A DNA stretch of 64,000 nt, from the NCBI RefSeq assembly GCF_023155275.1, contig NZ_JALMUV010000038.1:1-64000 (forward strand), in the 5' to 3' direction. The notes under the pieces were generated by a model. It was not told where the DNA came from, searched no databases, and was given only the letters and a program-made list of their open reading frames with translations. The stretch's first letter is position 1. Every line of letters starts with the position of its first letter. Origin of the DNA: Streptomyces rhizoryzae (GTDB taxonomy: Bacteria > Actinomycetota > Actinomycetes > Streptomycetales > Streptomycetaceae). Position numbers and translations under genes: made by a program. Positions 1-9,168 of the stretch are shown piece by piece.

Positions 1-41
1 CACAGCTCGTCCGGCACCAACCGCTTCACCAGATCCGTCAT
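1..41 (-). mobile_element. IS5-type transposase, N-terminal 13 codons at window edge
   Basis: Reading leftward from an ATG at 41, the sequence encodes MTDLVKRLVPDEL, then leaves the window. This opening is typical of actinobacterial IS5/IS4-group transposases. Only the first 13 residues are visible, so the family call is an inference and neither the inverted repeats nor the catalytic residues can be checked. It adjoins a group of frameshifted genes, which fits an eroded, transposon-visited region. Confidence 0.5.
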
Positions 42-241
42 GCACGGCTCAACGAACGATCACGCCATCAGAAACGACGTCTTAATGAGGCGTATGAGCC
101 CGAACTCGGTCCGATCCCAGGACGAGGTTGAGGCGGTGGGCGAGGGACGGTGGGCAGGGCGCCTGGGCGGCACGGCGTGCCCGGCGGCGATGGTCCGCTG
201 CGTGCCCGGCCCTCCTCCCACCGCCGTTGCTGTCGTTGCGG

Positions 242-985
242 TCAGGTGCGGCGTTTGCCGTCGACCGGCAGCGTGGTACCGGTGATGTAGGAGGACTCCT
301 GTGAGCACAGCCAGATGGCGGCATCGGCGATCTCGTCCGGAGTGGCAAGACGACCGAGCGGAGTCAGTGCTTCGTGCTGGGCGATCATGGCCGTGCCCTG
401 GCGATCTGGTGCAGTGTCGCGGTGTGGGTCATGCCGGGGGCGAGAGCGTTGACGCGGATACCGTCACCGGCGTGGTCGAGGGCGGCGGCCTTCGTCAGCC
501 CGACAATGCCGTGTTTGCCGGCCACGTACCCGGGAGACAGCGGGATGGCATGCAGGCCGCCGCCGGAAGCGATGTTGGTGATCGCCCCGCCGCCTGCCCG
601 ACGCAGCTCGGGATCTCGTGCCCGAGGCAGAAGAACGTCCCGGTCAGGTTCACCTGGAGGGCGCGCTCCCATGCCTGGGCTGTTCATCTCGGTCAGCTTT
701 CGGCCGCTGGAGGGAACCCCGGCGTTGTTGATCGCCGCGTCCAGCCGTCCCCACGCCGTGACGGTCCTGCGGACCGCCACGTGGACGGCGTTCTCGTCAG
801 CGATGCCGGTCGGGACGGCAAGCGCCCTGCCGCCGTGATGCCCTCGGCCGTCTCGTGTGCCGCGGCCCGGTGCAGGTCGAGGACCGCCACCGCCGCGCCC
901 GGCGGGCCAAACCGGCGGCAATGGCGCGCCCGATCCCGCTGCCGGGCCCGGTGACCAGAGCGACCTTGCCGGTGAAGCCGCTCAT
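242..985 (-). pseudogene. Short-chain dehydrogenase/reductase pseudogene, multiply frameshifted
   Basis: A classical SDR can be followed only by changing frame several times. The Rossmann start MSGFTGKVALVTGPGSGIG begins at 985. GAAVAVLDLHRAAAHETAEG, GRLDAAINNAGVPSSG, WERALQVNLTGTFFCLG and the catalytic-loop segment with GYVAGKHGIVGLTKAAALD then follow in alternating frames. The C-terminus QESSYITGTTLPVDGKRRT ends at 242. Every block of an approximately 245-residue NAD(P)-dependent alcohol dehydrogenase is recognisable, but no single frame spans it, so it is almost certainly inactive. Its ATG overlaps the stop of the upstream barrel-protein pseudogene (ATGA). Confidence 0.8.
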
Positions 986-1297
986 ACCAGCGCCCGGTGG
1001 TTGGCCCACGCCGCCTGTACGGGTAGCGCCTACGCCAGGTGTCAAACACCTGGTCGACCTCCGGTGAGGCAAACAGCGCCCCCAGAGCTTCCAGGTCCGC
1101 GACGCCGACTTGGATGACAGCGGACGCGACGAACGCCGCAATCCGCTCCTCACCAGGGACGCAGATATGACGCTGCGCAGCGAACGTCACAAGCATCCCG
1201 GTGCCCTTCATTACCCTCTCGACATCAGCGAAGTACTGATCCAGGTCAGCGTCGGGATCGGTCCGGTGAACTGAACGAACAAGGTGTGATGGATCAT
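982..1297 (-). pseudogene. Dabb-like alpha/beta-barrel protein, frameshifted
   Basis: Starts with MIHHTLFVQFTGP at 1297, changes frame to DADLDQYFADVERVMKGTG and continues through SAVIQVGVADLEALGALF. It changes frame again to finish QAAWANHRALV before a TGA at 982-984 that overlaps the SDR start. The roughly 105-residue reconstruction resembles stress-responsive A/B-barrel (Dabb) ferredoxin-like proteins by its HxLFVQF opening and length; this assignment is tentative. At least two frameshifts mean it is broken. It forms a former operon with the SDR remnant, divergent from a LysR remnant. Confidence 0.55.
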
Positions 1298-1376
1298 GCC
1301 TCAATCCGACCACCACATCACCGATTGCGTCCAAGACCCATCCCACCCCCTTCGATAACCTGAGAGAATAGATCTG

Positions 1377-2003
1377 TTGGAGATCAGGGAACTGCGGTAC
1401 TTCGTCGCCGTCGCCGAAGAACGACACTTCGGTCGCGCTACCGCAAGACCGGCCATCGCACAGCCCGCGCTGTCGAAAACCATCCAGCGCATCGAGTCAC
1501 GGCTGCGGGTACGGCTACTGGACCGCACCAGCCGCAGCGTCGCCTCGACGCACGCCGGAGCCGCGTTGCTGGAACACCGCCGACATGCACTGAACGACAT
1601 AACGCTCGCCGTACAGCACGCACAACGCGCCGCCGACGACGCACCCCTGAGACTGGTGACCAAACCCGGAAAGAGATGCAAACCTGCTCCCGGGAATCCT
1701 CGCCACCTACACCCGGCACCCCCAGGCCCGGCCGGTCGACATCCTCTTCAGCGGCACCGCCGACCGCACCGACCACCTGCACAACGGACACACCAACGCA
1801 GCCCTGCCCTACATCCCCTTCAACAACCTCACCGGACTCACCGCCCAAACCCTCCACGACAAGGACCGCGTCGCCGCCCCCCGGAAAACCATCGACTCGC
1901 CACACACGACACCCTCTGCCTCAACGACCTCAAAGGCGAGACCTCCCCCGATGACCAGGCATTCCCAGCAACGGAGACGCCCCCAAACCGCTCATGCCGC
2001 TGA
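1377..2003 (+). pseudogene. LysR-family regulator pseudogene, two compensating frameshifts
   Basis: From a TTG at 1377 the product begins MEIRELRYFVAVAEERHFGRA and continues through the winged-helix PALSKTIQRIESRL to about residue 95. Near 1668 the reading moves to another frame, which encodes ILATYTRHPQARPVDILFSG and NAALPYIPFNNLTGLTAQTL from the effector-binding domain. Near 1880 it returns to the first frame (ENHRLATHDTLCLNDLKG) before a premature end. The normal family length is about 300 residues. It is divergent from the barrel/SDR remnants it presumably controlled. Confidence 0.75.
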
Positions 2004-2840
2004 TGCCGCTGCACTCAGCGCATCGGTCAAATCGGCCGCATGATCGCCGTCACCACCACCGCCACATCACCACACCACCACCGCCAGACGGCGGGCCACG
2101 ACCGGATTCGGTCGGTAAGCCCGGCCGCGAGCAGGCCTGCCCGCCGCCAGGCGCGACCGGACCACACAAGTGACAGGCCCCGGCTGCAACCAGGACAGAG
2201 CCGCGCGGCAGCACAGCGGCAGAGCAGGCCCCGCGCAGATCCCCGCAGCAGCTCGGGCGGACGCCAACAGCCCCCAGTCAGCCGAACACCTGCTGTCGGC
2301 AACAGCCGAACCTGGAATCGGCTACAGGCCACCCAGCGGGCGCAGGCACCCCCAGCCTTCCTGCAACCCGGCAGCCGGTCGTCGCTGCCCGCCACCCGAG
2401 CTGGTCGAAGCCGCGTGCATCGCGACGCCGCATCCACGGCGAGCCGCTGCTGAGGTGTTGCCGAGTTGGGCCGGGCGATCTTTTCGCCCATTGCCGCTGC
2501 GCGTGCGGCTGGTTGACGGGTTTTTTCACCTGATGGCGGCGGCTTCGAGGTAACCCCGGTGCCGACCGCCATCGGGTCAGTGCTGCCGTTCGGGGTGGTC
2601 CTGTTGCGGGTTTGGCTCGCCAGGGATGCGCCGACTGCGGGGTGGCCCGCTACCAGGGCGGCCGACGGTGACGGCGGCGATGATAGCCAATCTCCGTGCG
2701 GTGCGGCATCAGTTCGCCTCCGCATCCGCGGTGCGGGGCCCGCCCCGTCGGCGGGCTGCCGGCGCTGCGTACGCCACAGCGACCGCACTACAGCCGCCAT
2801 CAGGCGAGCATCGCCGAGCCCAGGAAGAGCACACCCATAG
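2004..2840. other. Long stretch without a recognisable gene
   Basis: About 840 bases between the LysR remnant and the HxlR gene. Several frames are open simply because GC is high, but none encodes a recognised domain or has a convincing ribosome-binding site. It could be heavily decayed coding sequence from the same degenerate locus. No tRNA, terminator or clear repeat was seen. Confidence 0.4.
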
Positions 2841-2846
2841 CATGTC

Positions 2847-2855
2847 ACTACTAGT
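2847..2855. promoter_or_regulatory. Candidate HxlR operator, copy 1 (ACTACTAGT)
   Basis: ACTACTAGT lies about 26 bases before the HxlR GTG start. A closely related site, CTACTAGTCGTAGTAC, lies just after the same gene and before the alpha/beta hydrolase. A shared motif on both sides of a DNA-binding regulator gene suggests autoregulation plus control of the downstream pair. This is an inference from position and repetition. Confidence 0.45.
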
Positions 2856-2881
2856 TTTGGATTCATACTGGAGGAGTCCCT

Positions 2882-3373
2882 GTGGCGAACACACCTCGAC
2901 CGGCCGTCTTCCAACACGGGCAGGCGTTCCTGGCGGCGGTCTCGGAGCGTTGGAACTACCAGATCCTGCGCGAGGTCTTCTTCGGCGTGCACCGGTTCGG
3001 CGAACTCAAGCGCGGACTGGGCATCTCGGCGACGATGCTCACCGCGCGCCTGAACCACCTCACCGAACTGGGCCTGCTGGAGAAGCACGCGTACCGGGAG
3101 GACAAGCCCTGGTACGAGTACCGACTGACCGAGGGCGCACGGGAGTTGGTCGTGCCGGCCATCGTTGCGGTCACCCGGTGGGCGGAGAGCCTCGCCGACG
3201 GCGAGGCGGTGCCCGCGCGGCCCTTGCTGCACACCTCCTGCGGAAACGAGACGGAGCCCTATCTCGCCTGCAGTCACTGCCACCGCCCCATCGAAGCAGC
3301 CGATTTGCAGCCACTCCCGGCGAGGACGGGAGTCGGCGAAGAGCAGCCGGTTCAGGAAGCCGAACCCAAGTAG
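2882..3373 (+). CDS. HxlR-family winged-helix transcriptional regulator
   Basis: 163 residues from a GTG with an excellent GGAGG ten bases upstream. The HxlR domain covers roughly residues 5-105: WNYQILREVFFGVHRFGELKRGLG is the entry helix, SATMLTARLNHLTELGLLEKHAY the recognition helix, and DKPWYEYRLTEGARELVVPAI the wing. A C-terminal tail carries three cysteines, including ACSHCH, which may bind metal or sense thiols. HxlR proteins commonly respond to aldehydes, quinones or disulphide stress. It is flanked by two copies of an ACTACTAGT-type site and precedes an alpha/beta hydrolase and a SnoaL-like gene that it probably controls. Confidence 0.88.
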   Translation: MANTPRPAVFQHGQAFLAAVSERWNYQILREVFFGVHRFGELKRGLGISATMLTARLNHLTELGLLEKHAYREDKPWYEYRLTEGARELVVPAIVAVTRWAESLADGEAVPARPLLHTSCGNETEPYLACSHCHRPIEAADLQPLPARTGVGEEQPVQEAEPK

Positions 3374-3383
3374 TCTACATTTG

Positions 3384-3399
3384 CTACTAGTCGTAGTAC
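3384..3399. promoter_or_regulatory. Candidate HxlR operator, copy 2 (CTACTAGTCGTAGTAC)
   Basis: This 16-base site contains ACTAGT and a partly palindromic CTAC..GTAG arrangement. It shares CTACTAGT with the site upstream of the HxlR gene and lies 40-60 bases before the hydrolase start, a normal place for an operator. Confidence 0.45.
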
Positions 3400-3437
3400 G
3401 CTACCGGTGACGGATCCATTCGAACCTCGGGTGAGGA

Positions 3438-4298
3438 ATGACCATGTCACCAACGGACTGGCTCAACGACGTCACCGAGAAGCTGATACCGACATCCCTC
3501 GGCCTGTTGAACGTGCGCCTGGGCGGTCGAACCGACCGCCCAGCCATGGTCTTCTGGCCGAGCCTGATGATGGACGGCACCATGTGGCGCTACCAATACG
3601 AGCACTTCGCCCCCACCCACCGCGTGGTGCTCATCGACAGCCCCGGACACGGCACATCCGACGCGTTACGCCGGATCATCGACCTCAAGGAGTGCGCCGA
3701 CGCCTTGGTCGAAGTCCTGGACGCGCTCGACATCGACACGTGCGTGCTGGTGGGCAACAGTTGGGGCGGCATGCTGGCCGGAGTGTTCCCGGCATACCAC
3801 CCCGAGCGCACCACCGCCGCCATCGGAATCAACTGCACCGCCTCGCTGCCCACCACGTTCGAAAGCATCTGGGCGACCGGGCTGGCCACCTACCTCGCGC
3901 TGCACGCACGCATGCCGCAACTGGCCGCCAAAGCCGCACGCTCGGCGTTCACCGGACCGACCGCCGAGGCCGAGAACCCCGAGTTCCTCACCTACCTCGA
4001 CGTCGTACTGGACAACGATCCAAAATCCGTGGCGTGGGCACTTCGCAGCATCCTCATCGGCCGCAGGGACGAACACCGGCTGCTGGCGACCATCCCCGGT
4101 GACATCCCGGTCCTGATCGTCGCCGGCGAGGAAGACAGCCAGTTCCCCGTGCACGCAGTGCGCAAGATGGCCGACGCCATCAAAGGCAGCACCTTCCACG
4201 TGCTGCTGCACACCGGCCACCTGGCCGCCCGGGAAAACCCCCACGAGGTCAACGCCGCCATCGACACCTTCCTCACGGCCCACTCCCCCACCGGCTGA
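3438..4298 (+). CDS. Alpha/beta-fold hydrolase
   Basis: 286 residues; an in-frame ATG at 3444 has better spacing from the GAGG at 3433 and may be the true start. The fold is clear: oxyanion region VFWPSLMMDGTMW, LIDSPGHGTSD, nucleophile elbow GNSWGG with Ser108, acid Asp233 in AGEEDSQFP and His261 in LLHTGHLAA. It resembles 3-oxoadipate enol-lactonase/haloperoxidase-type hydrolases, but the substrate is unknown. Codon 77 is the rare TTA, so translation may depend on the bldA tRNA. It forms a likely operon with the SnoaL-like gene 38 bases downstream. Confidence 0.88.
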   Translation: MTMSPTDWLNDVTEKLIPTSLGLLNVRLGGRTDRPAMVFWPSLMMDGTMWRYQYEHFAPTHRVVLIDSPGHGTSDALRRIIDLKECADALVEVLDALDIDTCVLVGNSWGGMLAGVFPAYHPERTTAAIGINCTASLPTTFESIWATGLATYLALHARMPQLAAKAARSAFTGPTAEAENPEFLTYLDVVLDNDPKSVAWALRSILIGRRDEHRLLATIPGDIPVLIVAGEEDSQFPVHAVRKMADAIKGSTFHVLLHTGHLAARENPHEVNAAIDTFLTAHSPTG

Positions 4299-4336
4299 CC
4301 TGACGACGACGCCAGAGGACCAGAGGAGGAAGAACA

Positions 4337-4729
4337 ATGACGCAGCGCGCCACTCCCACGCCTGCCCCCACGTGGGTCAGGCAACTCATGCAGGAGATCG
4401 ACACCCTCGACTTCGGCGAGGGCTTCGCCCGGACCACCGACGACACCGAAATGTTCTTCGGCACCGCGCACGTGACAGGCACCGAGGCCATCAAAGCGTT
4501 CTTCATCGCCATCGATGAGCCGCTGCACATCGAGCACACCATCCTGGAATGCTGGGACACCCCCGACGGCACCCTCTTCCTGCGCGGCGAAGCCACCATG
4601 GCCAAAAAAACCGACCCGGACACCACCGTCCAGGCTCCCTTCATGCACCTGTACCGCCTGGATGACAACGAAAAGATCCACACCATCCACATCACCGCAG
4701 GCCCACTCCAGACCGACACCATCATGTGA
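4337..4729 (+). CDS. SnoaL-like / NTF2-fold protein
   Basis: 130 residues, with AGAGGAGG close upstream of the ATG. The pattern VRQLMQEIDTLDFGEGFARTTDDTEMFFG, then TGTEAIKAFFIAIDEPLHIEHTI and VQAPFMHLYRLDDNEKIHTI, matches small ketosteroid-isomerase-like NTF2 proteins (SnoaL-like domain). Such proteins act as isomerases, cyclases or binding proteins. No diagnostic catalytic pair could be assigned. Its position directly after the alpha/beta hydrolase suggests one short degradative or detoxification pathway under HxlR control. Confidence 0.75.
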   Translation: MTQRATPTPAPTWVRQLMQEIDTLDFGEGFARTTDDTEMFFGTAHVTGTEAIKAFFIAIDEPLHIEHTILECWDTPDGTLFLRGEATMAKKTDPDTTVQAPFMHLYRLDDNEKIHTIHITAGPLQTDTIM

Positions 4730-4935
4730 CACACGCAGACGATCGAGCCGGCAGCCCATCCCCACCACCCCGCACACGACACACCGACCCGGCCCGCCGA
4801 GGCGGCCAGGTTGGCGCTCTGGGTGGGCGCGCGGATCTGTGGTTCGGCCCGGGCCGGGGGACGCATGGTCGCCTGCCTTGCCAAGGGCGAAGGGCCCGGC
4901 CCGGGCGTGGTGGGAGCGGCTTCATGAGCCGGGGG

Positions 4936-5559
4936 TCAGCAGGGCTTGACGTACCAGACGGGGCCCCAGTTGCCCGTCGGGTCGTAGGAGCTGGCGGGCG
5001 GGGTCTGGTAGACGAAGTTGTAGGTCTTGCCGTACATGCGGGCCACGGTGCCGGGTGTCTGATTGTTCCACCAGGAGCCCCCGCTGTTCCAGCCCCGGGG
5101 GATCTCCGCGTAGACGTTGCACTTCCCCTTCTGCCAGATGTCGCCGGTGTAGTGCGCGCCCTTCCAGCCGCAGAAGTTCTTGTACGCGCAGTCGCTCGCG
5201 TCCGCCGGCAGCACTGTGCCCGACGGAGTGCGGACGGCGGACTTGGCAGCACTCTTCTTCGTGGCGCCCAGGTCGCGTGCGTAGGTCTCGCCGGGTACGG
5301 CGACGGTGATCTGGCCGTCCGGGATGAGGATCCGGTTGGCGGAGACCTGCTTGCCGCCGTACTGCGCCAGGTAGCGATCGACCCGGTGCTGGAGTTGGGC
5401 GGCTTGGGAGGCGGTCAGGCCCGCACGCCGGATCTGGGAGGCGAAGGGGGTGGGGTTCTCGGTGGTCGTCGCCTGGGCCGGGGCGGCGGTGCTTGCCAGG
5501 CCGAGCAGGGTGACGGCGGTTGCCAGGGCCCCGGCCCTGGCGGCGGTGGTCAGTCGCAT
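4936..5559 (-). CDS. Secreted protein with I36-type (lactococcin-fold) C-terminus
   Basis: 207 residues with a clear Sec signal peptide: MRLTTAARAG, a hydrophobic core to about residue 25 and an APAQA cleavage site. The mature N-terminal half is helical (LTASQAAQLQHRVDRYLAQYGGKQVSANRI). The C-terminal half has DCAYKNFCGWKGAHYTGD and GKCNVYAEIPRGWNSGGSWWNN, resembling peptidase inhibitor family I36 proteins of Streptomyces (SMI-like). Four cysteines could form two disulphides. It lies just after the SARP gene on the same strand, so it may be co-transcribed with or controlled by it. Confidence 0.75.
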   Translation of the reverse strand: MRLTTAARAGALATAVTLLGLASTAAPAQATTTENPTPFASQIRRAGLTASQAAQLQHRVDRYLAQYGGKQVSANRILIPDGQITVAVPGETYARDLGATKKSAAKSAVRTPSGTVLPADASDCAYKNFCGWKGAHYTGDIWQKGKCNVYAEIPRGWNSGGSWWNNQTPGTVARMYGKTYNFVYQTPPASSYDPTGNWGPVWYVKPC

Positions 5560-5592
5560 GGATGGTCTTCCTTCCTGGTGGTCGAGGTGCCG

Positions 5593-8500
5593 TCATCCTG
5601 GCTGCCCGGTCTTGGGGGAACCTTGTGCGTTTCTGGAATCCGCTGACCGGAGCCGTTCGCGCACCTCCTTCACCTCCGGGTGGTCCAGCTCCTCCAGGAT
5701 CGCCAGGGCCTGGCCGTACGCCGTCCGCGCCGCGGGCAGATCGCCGGTGGCGTGGTGGATGTCCCCGAGCCCGGCCAGCGACGCGGCGCTGTGGTAGCGG
5801 TCTCCCGGCATCCGGAAGAGGCGCAGCGCCTGGTCGTAGCAGGCGATCGCATCCTGGTACCGGCCAAGGCCGCGGTGGGCGTAGGCGAGGCTGTCCCAGC
5901 TGTGTGCCTGGCCGGTGGTGTTGCCGACCTGCTCGAACAGGCGCAGGGCGCGGCCGCAGGCGGAGAGTGCCTGGCGGTGCCGGCCCAGCAGGGCCTGATA
6001 CCAGCCGATCGCGTTGAGCGCGCTGGCCTGGCCGGGGAGGAATCCGGCCCGCGTGTAGCAGTGCAGGGTGCGGACTGCGTGGTGGCGGGCGTCGGCGGGC
6101 CGGTTCTGCTGCTGGGCGAGCCAGGCCAGGGTGCGGTGGGTGTGGGCCTGGCCGCGCAGGTCGCCGAGGTCGGTGTAGGCGGTGAGGGCGGCGGCGAGGT
6201 GGGTGTGGGCTTCGGCGTGCTGCCCGGTCCAGGCGCAGGCCAGGCCGAGGCCGTGTGCGGCGTGGGCCTGGCCGGTGGCGTCGCCGGTACGGGTCGCGGC
6301 AGCCAGGGCGGTGCGCTGTACCCTCGCCCACTGCGTCCAGGCACCCGTGCGCTGGAGGTGAGGGGCGAGGGCCCAGGCGAGCCGCCAGGTGTGTCCGGCC
6401 GGGCCGCCGCGATCGGCGTCGTCCACGGCCGCGACCAGGACGGCCTGTTCGGCGAGGAGCCAGGTTTGGGCCTGTTCGGGGCCGGTGAACTCGCACGGAC
6501 CGGCGCCGCGGGCGGGGGCGTCCACGGGGACGGGGTCGCGGTGCTCGTCCAGCAGGCGGTCGGCGGTCAGCGCCGAGTGGAGGTAGTGGTCGAACAGACG
6601 GCGCCGGGCCGCGCGGCGGTCCGGTTCCGGTTCGTCGGCGGCCAGCCGGCCGGTGGCGTAGGCGCGGACCAGGTCGTGCATCTGGTAGCGGCCTGCCGGG
6701 CGGCGCTGCACCAGGTGCGCGTCGACGAGTTCGGCCAGCAGCTTGCAGAGGTGGTCGGGGGGCAACCCGGCCGAGGCGGTGGCGGCCGCCGCGGTGGTGT
6801 CCGGGCCCGGGTGCTCGGCCAGCAGCCGGAAGAGCCGGGCGGCGGCGGGCGACAGCGCGCGGTAGGACCAGGAGAACACCGAGGCCAGGTCGGTGTCCCG
6901 GCCGTCGCCCGTGGACAGCGCGGCCAGCCGGTGCCGCGTGTCGCGCAGCTCCGCCACCAGCGTGCTCAGCGGAAGATCAGGGCTGGTGGTGGCGCGGGCG
7001 GCGACGATGCCGAGGGCGAGCGGCAGGCGGCCGCAGTGCTCGACCAGTTCGGCGAGGGCCTCCGGTTCGGCACGGGCGCGGTCCGGGCCGAGGCGGCCGG
7101 TCAGCAACTCCCCGGCCGCTTGCGTGCTGAGGACGTCCAGGGCGAGAGGCCGCGCCTCGTGGTGGACGGCGAGGCCGGTGAGGTGCCGGCGGCTGGTGAC
7201 CAGCACCAGGCAGTGCGCGCTGCCCGGGAGCAGGGGGCGCACCTGGTCGGTGTCGTAGGCGTTGTCCAGGACCAGGAGCAGGCGCCTGCCGTCGACGAGA
7301 GTGCGGAACCGGGCGGAGCGGGCCGTGGGGTCTGTCGGAATGGTGCCTGGGCGGGTGCCGAGGGCTTCCAGGAAGCGGTGGGTGGCCTCGGCGGGCGGCA
7401 GCGGGGCGCCGGGGGAGAAACCGCGCAGGTCGATGTAGAGCTGGCCGTCGGGGAAGTGGTGCTTGGCCCGGTGGGACCAGTGGAGGGCGAGGGTGGTCTT
7501 GCCGACACCGGCCGGGCCGCTGAGGGTGACGAGCGGGGTGGAGCCGGGCGCTCGGGCGGCGGCGAGCCGGCCGTCCAGGAAGGCGAGTTCGGCGGCGCGG
7601 CCGGTCAGGTGGGGGGTGGTCGGCGGGAGTTGGTGCGGGATTCGGTGCGGTGGATGGTGGGGTGAGGTGTCGTCCGTCCCGGGGCGGGGGGCGTTCCGGG
7701 ATGAGGGGGGCGTGGGGCGTGAGGGGGGTGTGGTGCTGTCCGGGATTGTGTGGGGGTTGCGGCTGCCCGCGGTGGTGGAGGGGCTGCTGCTGTCTGCGGC
7801 CGCGTGGGACTTGCTGCTGATCGCGGTCACGTGGGGGCTGCTGTTGTCCACGGTGGTGGGTGCGCTCTTGCCGGTTGGTCTGCCTCGGTCCGCCGTTGTG
7901 CGTGCGGTGTTGACGGTCGCGGCGGCCGGGGCGGATGCCAGCAGTCGCTGGTGCAGGCTGTGCAGGTGTTCGCCGGGGGCAATGCCCAGTTCCTTGGCCA
8001 GGGCGCGGTGAATGCGGCGGTACTGGGCCAGCGCCTCGGCGGGGCGGCCGCAGCGGTGGAGGGCGAGCATCAGCTGGGCAGCGAGGCGTTCGTTCAGCGG
8101 GTGTTCCTCGACCCGGGCGGTCAATTCGGTTGCCAAGGCGGTGTGCCGGCCGCAGCGCAGGGCGCGGTCGTTGCGGTCCAGCTCGGCCGCCAGGCGCTCT
8201 TGGCGCAAGGCATCGCGCAGCTGCTGGAACCACAGGCCGTCCACGCTGCCGAACGGCTCACCGTGCCACAGGCCCAGGGCCTGTTCGTACCGGCTCATGG
8301 CCTGCTCGTCGTCGGTGACGGCCCGGGCGCGCGCCAGCAGCCCGCGGAAGTGGTGGAGGTCGATCGTCTCGCGCCGGGTGTGGAGCAGGTAGCCGTCGCT
8401 TCGCCGCTCGATCTCTGTCCCCGGCACGTGGGTCAGTGCACGGCGGAGCCGGGAGAGGTAGCTGTAGAGGGCGTCGCGGACGCGTTGGGGCGGGCGGTCG

Positions 8501-8661
8501 GCCCAGACACGATCGATCAGCCGGTCCACGGACACGGGTCGTCCGACATCGACCAGCAGGACGGCCAGGACGCAGCGCTGCCGCAGATGGCCCACGTCGA
8601 CCGCCCGGCCCTCCGTCAGCACCTCGATGCCGCCCAGCAATCGGAAACGGACCGACACCAT
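5593..8661 (-). CDS. Large SARP regulator: HTH-BTAD, NB-ARC ATPase, TPR
   Basis: 1022 residues, an AfsR-type architecture. Residues 1-95 form the OmpR-like DNA-binding domain (LLGGIEVL, LRQRCVLAVLLV, VRDALYSYLSRLRRAL). About 100-245 is the bacterial transcriptional activator domain. A low-complexity Ser/Thr/Pro linker spans about 245-345. The NB-ARC domain starts near 352, with P-loop SGPAGVGKTTLALHW (about 381-394) and LLLVLDNAYD as Walker B. From about 740 there are TPR-like helical repeats (GQAHAAHGLGLACAWTG, GQAHSWDSLAYAHRGLGRYQDAI). SARPs activate secondary-metabolite or stress genes. No pathway cluster adjoins it; the nearest partner is the secreted I36-like gene 33 bases downstream. 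Confidence 0.92.
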   Translation of the reverse strand: MVSVRFRLLGGIEVLTEGRAVDVGHLRQRCVLAVLLVDVGRPVSVDRLIDRVWADRPPQRVRDALYSYLSRLRRALTHVPGTEIERRSDGYLLHTRRETIDLHHFRGLLARARAVTDDEQAMSRYEQALGLWHGEPFGSVDGLWFQQLRDALRQERLAAELDRNDRALRCGRHTALATELTARVEEHPLNERLAAQLMLALHRCGRPAEALAQYRRIHRALAKELGIAPGEHLHSLHQRLLASAPAAATVNTARTTADRGRPTGKSAPTTVDNSSPHVTAISSKSHAAADSSSPSTTAGSRNPHTIPDSTTPPSRPTPPSSRNAPRPGTDDTSPHHPPHRIPHQLPPTTPHLTGRAAELAFLDGRLAAARAPGSTPLVTLSGPAGVGKTTLALHWSHRAKHHFPDGQLYIDLRGFSPGAPLPPAEATHRFLEALGTRPGTIPTDPTARSARFRTLVDGRRLLLVLDNAYDTDQVRPLLPGSAHCLVLVTSRRHLTGLAVHHEARPLALDVLSTQAAGELLTGRLGPDRARAEPEALAELVEHCGRLPLALGIVAARATTSPDLPLSTLVAELRDTRHRLAALSTGDGRDTDLASVFSWSYRALSPAAARLFRLLAEHPGPDTTAAAATASAGLPPDHLCKLLAELVDAHLVQRRPAGRYQMHDLVRAYATGRLAADEPEPDRRAARRRLFDHYLHSALTADRLLDEHRDPVPVDAPARGAGPCEFTGPEQAQTWLLAEQAVLVAAVDDADRGGPAGHTWRLAWALAPHLQRTGAWTQWARVQRTALAAATRTGDATGQAHAAHGLGLACAWTGQHAEAHTHLAAALTAYTDLGDLRGQAHTHRTLAWLAQQQNRPADARHHAVRTLHCYTRAGFLPGQASALNAIGWYQALLGRHRQALSACGRALRLFEQVGNTTGQAHSWDSLAYAHRGLGRYQDAIACYDQALRLFRMPGDRYHSAASLAGLGDIHHATGDLPAARTAYGQALAILEELDHPEVKEVRERLRSADSRNAQGSPKTGQPG

Positions 8662-9168
8662 GTTTCCCCCTTTTTTGTGGTCAGCACGACCTCAGCACCC
8701 CTACGGCATGGACGGCAACGGGCCCGGGCGGGCATGACCGGAAAGGAACCGGCCGAAGTGACTGCGGGACAGCTGCGGAGTGACTGCGCCGCGGCCACCG
8801 AGGTGTGCCCAGCAGGTGCTCGGCAGCACGCTCGATCCGTTCAACCGTCAGCGATCGCGGGAACCGATCACGCGCTACGACCACCGAGTCGATCAGCGCA
8901 TGGCCGGCGAACGCAGCTTGCGCCTCACCTCTGTTGATCGACGGTCGGCGGCCGGGACCATGGGCACGCGACGCAATAGGATGCGGGAGCGGATACCGCC
9001 GGGCTCTGCGACAGCTCATGCCGACTGCACGGGCGAAAACGGCTGCCGGATATCGACGGTCCCGAACGTTGCCGGGCACGCGCCTGTCCCCTTGATCAAC
9101 AGTGAGGCGTTCCGGGTCCTCGTCAGGGACCGGTGGCGCCCGTACCGCCGTCCGGATGATGAGGTGAC
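8662..9168. other. Intergenic region, SARP to phosphotransferase
   Basis: About 500 bases between the divergent SARP and phosphotransferase genes. It must hold both promoters, but no confident -35/-10 pair or operator was found and the open frames encode nothing recognisable. Confidence 0.4.

Noticed and set aside
2027..3283. 418-residue minus-strand open frame across 2.0-3.3 kb
   Set aside because: It runs antisense through the HxlR gene, has no domain pattern or ribosome-binding site, and its residue pattern is that expected of the reverse strand of a high-GC gene.
5680..7665. 661-residue plus-strand frame opposite the SARP gene
   Set aside because: Glycine/Val/Gln-rich antisense shadow of the NB-ARC and TPR domains; the opposite strand has unmistakable motifs.
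5593..8661. SARP as the direct regulator of the ten-gene block
   Set aside because: The two are about 8 kb apart with other operons between and no SARP heptamer repeats were found upstream of the block; kept only as a possibility.
8681..9079. Possible small gene between SARP and phosphotransferase genes
   Set aside because: No domain, no start signal and Arg-rich composition typical of random high-GC frames.
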